DNA from: Areca catechu
Taxonomy: Eukaryota > Streptophyta > Magnoliopsida > Arecales > Arecaceae
Reading direction: 5' to 3'
Length of the DNA stretch: 64,000 nt
Assembly (NCBI GenBank): GCA_021397845.1
Contig: CM038052.1
Location: 146,190,854 to 146,254,853, forward strand
The translations under genes and the position numbers were made by a program. Shown piece after piece: positions 56,986 through 64,000 of this stretch. The number at the start of each line of letters is the position of its first letter. Position 1 is the stretch's first letter. Below the pieces are notes generated by a model. That model saw only the letters and a list, made by a program, of their open reading frames with translations. It searched no databases and was not told where the DNA came from.

Positions 56986-57707
56986 ATCTCCCCCTTTTTG
57001 ATGATGACAAAACCTTGAGTAAAATAGCATTAAGTTTCAAATTTTAACTGTTATAATTCATGAATATGAATGTAAGTCCATATGAGGCAAAATCTTCATA
57101 GTTAGGAAGAATCAATCTCCCCCTCAATTAGATATTTCTAATTAGAATAAATAATATGTTATTTCAAGATAACAAATTAGATCAGATTTGAAAGTTCTTA
57201 CTAACAAAATAGAATGCATTTATAATCTATACTATTACTCGATTTGAAGGTTTATGTATTTATACAATCTATACTATTACTCCCCCTTTTTGTCAATCAT
57301 TAGAAAGGGGAATAACCTCCCCCTCACAATGAGCATGGAGACAAAAAGATGGTAGAGTATCAAATATGACAGGTATCAGAGCCAAAAAGATCCAAAGAGA
57401 GAATCAGAGCTGAAGAAAGTAAATTTAACCAGTCAATCACATATAATAAGCACTAAAATGAAAAATATAACTGATAAGAGAAGTTTTCAGTATAAAAATT
57501 TGCTGAGTCATCAGCAAAAACTGAAACATACAGAATGTATCAGAGTCATACAATAATCAGAAACATACAAATATGAACCATAAAAGACATACAACAGAAG
57601 AGACAAAAGACATAAAAGACATCTGTGAGGCTAATCCTCATCAGATGGAACCTCAAGACTAAAAGGAGCACTGATCCTAGATCTAGAGGCTAAGGCCCTA
57701 GGAGGTT
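56986..57707 (-). other. 3' non-coding region of SIRE-4
   Basis: The polypurine tract AAAAAGGGGGAGAT (minus) abuts the LTR. + strand GGTATCAGAGC at 57372-57382 and ATCAGAGC at 57413-57420. A second CCCCCTTTTTGTCAATCA block lies near 57283. No gene. Confidence 0.7.
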
Positions 57708-58003
57708 CTAAAGCTCGACGACTCCTAGTGCGGCCAGAAGGACCAAAAGCGGGTACAACCCTAGATGATCTGGTAGAAGGGGGGAGAGAAGATCAGCTGG
57801 TATAACAAAGTCCGGTGTGGAATCAACCAAGTCAGTAGGAGCTGCTGGGGTAGTGGGAGGATCGTGACTAACCACCTTAAAACCATTTGCACTGCCATCA
57901 CTGTCACTACCACTGCCCACGATCTTTGTAGCTCTGTCCTCATCCATATCTGCCTGATCACCACCATAAACTATATCAGCATGGTCGCTCTAGTGATCAT
58001 CAC

Positions 58004-58038
<35 letters not shown>

Positions 58039-58891
58039 GAAGATACAACTGCAGGGGCTGCTAGAGGTATAAGGGATCTCAATAAATCCTCAATACGAGT
58101 GAAGCCCTCCTCCATAGTCCTACGGATCTCAGCATGCTCCGAGGTAGTATGTGCTCGAAGAGTCTCAACCTCGCTGCGTAGCTGAGTCAACTCACCCCTG
58201 ATCTCAGTAAACTGCTCTCTGGCATGCTCCTCAAAGGGTAATCCAGTAGTAGGTGGTGGAGGAGTTGATGTACCAGGAGCCGAATGCTCTGCCTATATCG
58301 ATGGAATATCAATGGGAGGAAAACTAGCTGGCTCAGATGGTCCTGCCTCTGCCTCTCGAAGCTCGTCCTCCTTATATGACTCCTGGCCAGACTCTCTGCG
58401 CACCCATCGACTTGCGACTAGTCTATACCCCATACGGTGCAAAGACCTCTCATCATAGATATCTGTATGTAGTATCTCCTTGGGGATCTCCCCCTCCAGT
58501 GATACTCCATACGCTCTAAATAACCTGGTCAGAGCCATGCCGTAGGGTAAACAATGACGGCGCTGAGTCGCAGCATCGTGCATCTGTACTAACATCAAAA
58601 ATGGAAGGTCGATCTACCTCCTCTCTGTTAGACTCGTCATCACCATGAGCTCTCTCTCAGTGATGAAGTCGAACCTCCCAGTCTTCGACAGAAGTATACG
58701 GGCCGTGATGTGGTGCAACAGGCGCATCTCCAAGAATAACTGGTTCGCGGTGACTATAGATACACCACGAACATCCTCTCGCTCGAGGATACACCTAAAT
58801 GCAGCCTCCCTGTCATCCACCGTAAAAACACTGACTCCCCTATGGGGGATCTCCCAAACTTTGCCCAGTAGCTCTGCAGAAAGTGAAATAC
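57708..58891 (-). pseudogene. SIRE-4 extra ORF, N-terminus replaced
   Basis: One frame runs from 58891 to 57708 with only stop codons as damage (near 58612, 58290 and 57990) and no shift. It starts at GISLSAELLGKVWEIPHRG, which aligns with the middle of the first domain in SIRE-2. ILLSKTGRFDFITERELMVM, RRHCLPYGMALTRLFRAYGV and SLHRMGYRLVASRWVRRESG follow. Next come a Pro-rich linker, a coiled coil (TQLRSEVETLRAHTTSEHAE), a run of eleven Asp and an acidic tail. The first part of the domain is absent; non-coding sequence with a possible splice acceptor precedes it. Confidence 0.7.
57998..58040. repeat. ATC/GAT trinucleotide microsatellite
   Basis: About a dozen ATC units on the + strand. On the minus strand they encode the poly-Asp run of the SIRE-4 extra ORF. 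Confidence 0.9.
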
Positions 58892-59605
58892 CTGGGTTTT
58901 GGGCTTAGAACATTTAGGGTTCTACCAAAATAAAAATAATATGGCAAAAATATTATGATAAATTATGATAAATCACTGGAAATATGTATTAAATACTAGT
59001 TTTTAGGTTAATACCCAAATTTTTGGCTAAAAACCAAACAAATAGTGATTTTACCCAAATTCGGATGAAATGTGCATGGAGAACGACCTAAACCGTGAGA
59101 AAACCATGAAAAATACCGTGTAAATCACTATTCCTTCAAACGGAGTTTTGGAAAACCACTAAAACTCAGGAAAATCCAGTCATAATCCAAATAAAATTGA
59201 CAAATCCTTAATTTAGGTCAAAACGGTTTAACGGTTAGGAAAATGAAAATTTGAGAAATAAAATGGAATAAAGAGAAATTGGAAGAAGGAATACCTGATT
59301 CGTGTGGGGTTAAACAGGAAGAGGAGAGATTTGGATAGAAGGGGACCACTGTAGCTTGAAATCGATGGAGGAAAATAAAAAAAAAACCCTCGGTCGATCC
59401 TTTAAAAAATAGATTTCGTTTCGCAAGTGTCGACACTTAGTATTTGTCAAGTGTCGACACTTGATCAGGTGTCGATACTTGACAATATCCAAGTGTCGAC
59501 ACTTGGCCAAGAAAAATTTTAAAAAAAAATCGAAAAAATTTTCAAAAAATCTAAGAAAATATTTAACAACTTTTGGGGCTCAAAGCAAGTGATTTTTTGA
59601 GTGAA
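58892..59605 (-). promoter_or_regulatory. Junction between pol and extra ORF of SIRE-4, promoter-like
   Basis: Non-coding on the minus strand. Four GTGTCGACAC or near copies lie at 59425-59505, the motif of the SIRE-4 LTR. AAACCCTC (59387) and then a pyrimidine-rich stretch follow. A donor-like CAGGTATTC at 59297-59289 and an acceptor-like AACCCAG ending at 58892 could bound a 403-nt intron leading into the extra ORF. Function inferred. Confidence 0.4.
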
Positions 59606-59610
59606 ATGTC

Positions 59611-61479
59611 TTAGATATTATTAAAACTATGAGAGTTATAGGAGAATGGGTCAATGACACCTAACTCTCTTCTAATCAGACAGAATCTATCCGCACTCAA
59701 AGGTTTGGTAAACACATCTGCTAACTGATCATCAGTACATACAAAATCAAGAATAACATTAGAGTTTTGTACATGATCTCTTATGAAATGATGTCTTATT
59801 TCAATGTGTTTACTTCTTGAATGTTGCACAGGATTCTTAGTTAGATTAATTGCACTAGTATTGTCACATCTTATGGGTGTCTTAGTTAGTTTAATGCCAA
59901 AATCTTCGAGTTGTTGTTTGATCCAAAGGATTTGAGCACAACAGCTTTTAGCTGCTATATATTCGGCTTCCACCATTGATAAAGCAACTGAATTATGTTT
60001 CTTGCTACTCCAAGAGATCAAATTTACTCCAAGAAACTGACAAGTTTCACTAGTACTTTTATGATCAAGTTTACACCCAGCAAAGTCAGCATCAGAATAA
60101 GCAATCAATTTAAATGAAGAATCTCTAGAGTACCATAAACCAATTTCAATTGAGCCAGATAGATATCTAAATATGCATTTAACAGCCAAAAGATGAGACT
60201 CTTTAGGATTAGACTGATATCTAGCACACATATAGACGCTAAACATGATATCTGGCCTACTGGCAGTAAGATATAGCAATGAACCGATCATGCCACGATA
60301 TAATTTTTGGTCAATAGATTTACCTGATTCATCCTTGTCAAGTCTACAAGTAGAGCTCATAAGGATACCTAAAGGCTTAGTGTTCTCCATCCCAAACTTC
60401 TTGAGTATTTCTTTTGTGTACTTTGCTTGGTTGATGAAGATCCCCTCTTTGGTTTGCTTTATTTGGAGTCCGAGGAAGAAATTTAGTTCTCCCATCATGC
60501 TCATCTCGAACTCACCCTGCATTAACTTTGCAAAATCTTGACAAAGAGATTCATTAGTAGCACCAAATATTATATCATCTACATAGATTTATACTATTAA
60601 GAGATCATCAATCTTTTTCTTTAAAAACAAAGTTTTGTCTACATTACCTCTAGAAAAATCATTTTTGAGCAAGAAAGAGCTTAAATGATCATACCAAGCT
60701 CTAGGAGCTTGTTTCAACCCATACAAAGATTTATGAAGTTTGTAAACATGATTTGGAAATTCAAAATTTTCAAAACCAGGAGGTTGTTCAACGTAAACCT
60801 CCTCTTTAATTAGACCATTTAAAAATACACTTTTAACATCCATTTGAAATAATTTAAAATTCATAAAGCAAGCAAAAGCCAACAATAGCCTAATTGCCTC
60901 AAGTCTAGCCACAAGAGCAAAGGTTTCATCAAAATCTATTCCTTTCTCCTGATTGTATCCTTTGACAACTAGTCTAGCCTTATTTCTAGTAACAACACCA
61001 TTTTCATCAAGTTTATTTCGAAAAACCCACTTTGTACCAATAATTGAAGTGTTTGAAGGCTTATCTACTAATGTCCAAACATTATTTCTTTTGAATTGGT
61101 TAAGTTCATCTTGTATAGCATTTATCCAATTACTATCACATTCAGCTTTCTCAATAATTTTAGGTTCAATTTGAGAAACAAAAGCAAAGTAATCACAAAT
61201 ATTTCTAAGGGATGATCGAGTACTTACACCTTTAGATGGATCACTAATAATTAGTTCTTTTGGGTGTCCATGAGCATACCTCCATTCTTTTGGTAATGGA
61301 TCAACTGGTGATGTGTTTTCATCACCTTGTGCTTGATCTCCTTCAGTGTTTTGATCATCGTTCTGTTCTTTGGTAAGCCCTTCATTGTTGTTTACACTTT
61401 CAATTTTCTTGCTGCCTGTTTCATCAGAGAGTACATCTTCTTTTCTCGAAGATTTTTGGTTAGATTCATCAAACAACAC
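59611..61479 (-). pseudogene. SIRE-4 reverse transcriptase and RNase H
   Basis: Two long frames in the same phase are separated by one TAA near 60588. The first has WINAIQDELNQFKRNNVWTL, GTKWVFRNKLDENG, FQMDVKSVFLNGLI (catalytic Asp), EQPPGFE and LYGLKQAPRAWY. After the stop come YVDD at 60574-60585, LNFFLGLQIKQTKEGIFI, LYRGMIGSLLYLTASRPD and the RNase H with YSDADFAGC, MVEAEYIA and DNTSAI. KHIEIRHHFIRDHV and QLADVFTKPLS close it, with the end at 59611. RT copies RNA to DNA and RNase H removes the RNA. Catalytic residues are intact; restricted damage suggests fairly recent activity. Confidence 0.9.
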
Positions 61480-61841
61480 ATATATGGATTCTTCAACAAC
61501 AAGTGTTCTTCTGTTGAAGACCCTGTATACCTTACTAGATGTGGAGTAGCCTTGAAAGACTCCCTCATCTGATTTGGCATCAAATTTACTTAAATTATCC
61601 TTACTATTATTTAAGATGAAACAACGGCATCCAAAAATGCGAAAATAACGAATTGAGGGTTTTCTACCCTTCCAAAGCTCATAAGGTGTTTTCTTTAGAA
61701 TTGGTCGAATTAAAACTCGATTAAAAATATAGCATGCAGTATTTATGGCTTCCGCCCAAAATATCTAGGTAAGTCATTTTTACAAAGCATGGTGCGTGCC
61801 ATTTCTTCAAGAGTTCTATTTTTTCTTTCTACTACCCCATT
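61480..61841 (-). pseudogene. SIRE-4 integrase C-terminal part
   Basis: Right after a TAA in the PQ-NGVVERKNRTLEEMARTM block (the Glu of the DDE triad is in VVERKN, just downstream), the frame is damaged until about 61580. There QGYST-like sequence is lost and SSTEEHLLLKNPYMCCLMNL appears in a neighbouring frame. Known landmarks such as FGRVENPQF-like (WKGRKP in relatives) are recognisable. Confidence 0.7.
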
Positions 61842-62732
61842 TTATTGAGGTGTCCTAGGTGCAGAAAAATTATGATGAATGCCATTTTCAATACAAAATT
61901 TATCAAAATCAGCATTTTCAAATTCGGTTCCATGATCACTTCTCAAAGATATGACTAAAATACCTTTTTCATTCGAAACTCGTTTATGAAATCTAATGAA
62001 TTCAGAAAAAGTTTCATCTTTATGTGCTAAAAACATGACCCATGTAAATCGTGAGAAATCATCTATAATAACCAGACCGTACTTCTTACCTCCCAAACTA
62101 GATGTTCTAGTTTGCCCAAAGAGGTCCATGTGAAGCAACTCTAAGGGTCTAGATGTAGAGATTACTCCTTTTGGTTTGAAAGAGGATTTGGTTTGTTTTC
62201 CAAGTTGACATGCACTGCAAATCTTGTCTTTTTCAAAATTGAGTTTAGGCAAATCCTTTATCAAATTCTTTTTGCTAAGTTTTGAAATTAAATGCATGCT
62301 TGCATGTCCTAGTCTACGATGCCAAAGCCAACTAGTTTCATCGATCTTGGCTTCCATTACCACTAGGCATTGACCATTTTGAATAGGGAGATCATCAAGA
62401 TCAACCATATAAATATTGCCATGCCTATGACCAATGAACTTGATGCCATTATCATCTAAACTAGAAACAATGCACAAAGAAGATTCAAAAACAACTTTAA
62501 AATCCTTCTCGCAAAACTGGCTAATACTAAGCAAGTTATGTTTCAAACCATCAACATATAAGACATTATCAATATAAGAAGAAGGGGTGATATAGACTTT
62601 ACCAATACCGATAATTTTGCCCTTTCCATTATCACCAAAAGTTACATTGCCACCATTTTGATATTCGAGCAATGAGAACTGCTCCACATCTCCTGTCATA
62701 TGCCTTGAGCAACCGCTATCAAGGTACCACAT
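61842..62732 (-). pseudogene. SIRE-4 protease, GAG-pre-integrase and integrase core
   Basis: An open frame of 296 residues. WYLDSGCSRHMTGD carries the protease DSG near 62725. LWHRRLGHASMHLI and CSACQLGKQTKSSF form the HHCC zinc site (62330-62190). The core has MDLFGQTRTSSLGG (Asp, 62130), IDDFSRFTWVMFLAHKDE and LRSDHGTEFENADF (Asp, about 61940). It ends at PRTPQ where CAA has become TAA. Integrase inserts the cDNA into the genome. Confidence 0.9.
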
Positions 62733-62771
62733 TCTTTTCTTGTTGGTTGCAAGGCATACCTATAATAAAGA

Positions 62772-63998
62772 TCAAGTGGAGACTTTAGGTACCCAAGCCA
62801 TCTTGGGTCCTTTTAGGTTAGTGGCATTGGTTCCTTTTGGAACCCAAACTTTTTTAATGTTACTCAATCTTCTTTTGTTGCACATATAAGATTTATGCCC
62901 TTTAGTACCACATGTATAGCAAGTAATGGATGAAGATGCAGGTACAAAATAAATTTTAAAAAGTTTTTGTTTCTTATGAGTTCTGAATCCTAAACCTGCT
63001 TTATCAAAAACTGCTCTTTGGTTGTTCAAAAGCAAATTCAATTTTTCAGAACTATAAGTAAATCTATCTACAAAAGGTTTTAATTTTTCAATTTCTTCTT
63101 TATATCTTTTATTTTCATCCAAAATTTCTTTGCTTTGTTTTGAAAAATTTTCATTTGAAAGTGAAGAACTTTTCTTTTTCAAGACTTCTTTTTCTTTTTC
63201 AAGAGCTACAATCTTATCATTTAATTTTCTATTTTGAAGAAGAAGGCATTCATTTTCACCTAAAAGCTTGCCATTTGTTTTGGCTAAATCCAAATTTTGC
63301 TTCTTTAAATCTTTATGTTTTGATTTTAGTTTTTGAAATTCTATGACTAATTCGTCAAAAACTTCATGAAGCTCATCAAATATAAATTCATTTTCTGTTT
63401 CAGAGCATACCTCATCATGATCAGCCATCAGACAGAAGTTTACCACCTCCTGCTGTTCTTCCTCAGAACTGGAGTCCTCACTATCACTCCAGGTTGCCAT
63501 CATGGCTTTCTTTCTCAACTTTCTGCTTTTCTTGAACAAGGGGCAGTCTACCTTGAAATGGCCAGGTTTCTTGCATTCAAAACAAGTGGGCTGCTCCTTC
63601 TCCTTCTCTTTGTCTTTCTCTTTACTTGGCTCACCTTTTAGAGGTTTCTTCTTGAAGTTGAACCTTTTATTCCTCATAAACCTTCTAAACTTTCTCGCCA
63701 TTAGAGCCGTCTCATCTTCTTCATCATCTTCTTCGGAGTCATCGCTTGATTCTTCTCTCGCAATAGATTTGAAGGCGATTACTTTCTTCTTTTTGTCGAC
63801 TTCCACATTCTTTTGTTTGAGGGAGAGCTCATAGGTCATCAGTGAGCCCAACAGTTGTTCAAGTGAAAGAGTGTTGACATCCTTGGCTTCTTTAATGGCT
63901 GTTACTTTTGCATCCCAAGAAGCCGGTAGAGACCTGAGAAGTTTGTTCACAAGTTCACCGTTAGAAATAATTTTTCCTAGGCTTCTCATGCCATTCAC
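62772..63998 (-). CDS. SIRE-4 gag, N-terminus beyond the window
   Basis: 408 codons are open without a stop, from the window edge to TGA at 62772. LVNKLLRSLPASWDAKVTAI is the end of the UBN2-type Gag core. A Lys-rich stretch leads to the knuckle CFECKKPGHFKVDC (63580-63540). The segment MMATWSDSEDSSSEEE and a long coiled coil (about 63340-63020) follow. Then comes a second knuckle CYTCGTKGHKSYMC (62920-62880) and the end WVPKGTNATNLKGPKMAWVP. Gag forms the particle and binds RNA. TGA, then TAG seven codons later, in the same frame, separate it from the pol start. This is the only long intact coding region in the window. Confidence 0.85.
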   Translation of the reverse strand: MNGMRSLGKIISNGELVNKLLRSLPASWDAKVTAIKEAKDVNTLSLEQLLGSLMTYELSLKQKNVEVDKKKKVIAFKSIAREESSDDSEEDDEEDETALMARKFRRFMRNKRFNFKKKPLKGEPSKEKDKEKEKEQPTCFECKKPGHFKVDCPLFKKSRKLRKKAMMATWSDSEDSSSEEEQQEVVNFCLMADHDEVCSETENEFIFDELHEVFDELVIEFQKLKSKHKDLKKQNLDLAKTNGKLLGENECLLLQNRKLNDKIVALEKEKEVLKKKSSSLSNENFSKQSKEILDENKRYKEEIEKLKPFVDRFTYSSEKLNLLLNNQRAVFDKAGLGFRTHKKQKLFKIYFVPASSSITCYTCGTKGHKSYMCNKRRLSNIKKVWVPKGTNATNLKGPKMAWVPKVST

Positions 63999-64000
63999 AA

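Larger units (their letters stand above)
55537..64000 (-). mobile_element. SIRE-4: SIRE-like element, 5' end off the window
   Basis: The minus strand carries gag (partial), pol, the extra ORF and the 3' LTR. It is the best preserved SIRE-like element here: pol has only a few stops. The 5' LTR lies beyond 64000. It inserted into the extra ORF of SIRE-3. Confidence 0.9.

Noticed and set aside
57372..57382. Fragment of a tRNA gene or extra primer-binding sites
   Set aside because: Only 10-11 bases match, no cloverleaf can be drawn around them, and the orientation is opposite to a functional primer site of these elements.

Overview
The window is transposon-packed plant nuclear DNA. It holds layers of LTR retrotransposons in both orientations, and I found no host gene I could support. 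The families (Ty3/gypsy Tat, Athila-like and chromovirus; Ty1/copia SIRE/Maximus-like and a second copia), the tRNA-iMet primer sites and the AT-rich decayed spacers fit a large angiosperm genome. A monocot, possibly a palm, is my impression from remembered similarity of the Gag and Pol wording; it is not proven here. Almost every coding region is broken, mostly by TAG/TAA/TGA codons.

Layout. (1) ~600-16683: a minus-strand Tat-lineage gypsy element (Tat-1). Gag is at 15942-14271, Pol at 14189-10590 (protease, RT, two RNase H domains, integrase), then a 58-bp tandem array, then an extra ORF on the opposite (+) strand. That antisense ORF is split by a nested + strand chromovirus at 1002-8941 (1.4-kb LTRs, target duplication TCTGC). 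(2) 16690-22928 and 31905-32930: remains of a minus-strand copia element (copia-1). Its LTR carries a sibling solo LTR (19452-21708, duplication ATTAT) and is cut on the left by an Athila-like LTR. (3) 22929-31904: a minus-strand Athila-like element with gag but no pol, inserted in the end of copia-1 pol. It carries a SIRE-like solo LTR (25402-27168, duplication TCAAT). (4) 32944-33427 plus 44305-48509: a + strand Tat element (Tat-2), split in its 5' LTR by a complete minus-strand SIRE-like element (SIRE-1, 33428-44304, duplication TCTTC). (5) 48510-64000: the 3' ends of three further minus-strand SIRE-like elements (SIRE-2, -3, -4), stacked so that each younger 3' LTR sits against the env-position ORF of the older one. 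SIRE-4 runs off the right edge inside gag.

The SIRE-like elements are the most interesting part. Each encodes, 3' of pol, an extra ORF with a region like the 'putative plant transposon protein' domain plus coiled-coil and acidic segments, and no visible membrane anchor. Their LTRs carry dense arrays of short motifs: GAGTCGGCTCG in one subfamily, the palindrome GTGTCGACAC in the other. The motif type of each subfamily reappears at its own pol/extra-ORF junction. Between the extra ORF and the 3' LTR lie short copies of GGTATCAGAGC on the + strand; in the element RNA these would be complementary to the primer-binding site. These are my candidates for an undescribed regulatory arrangement.
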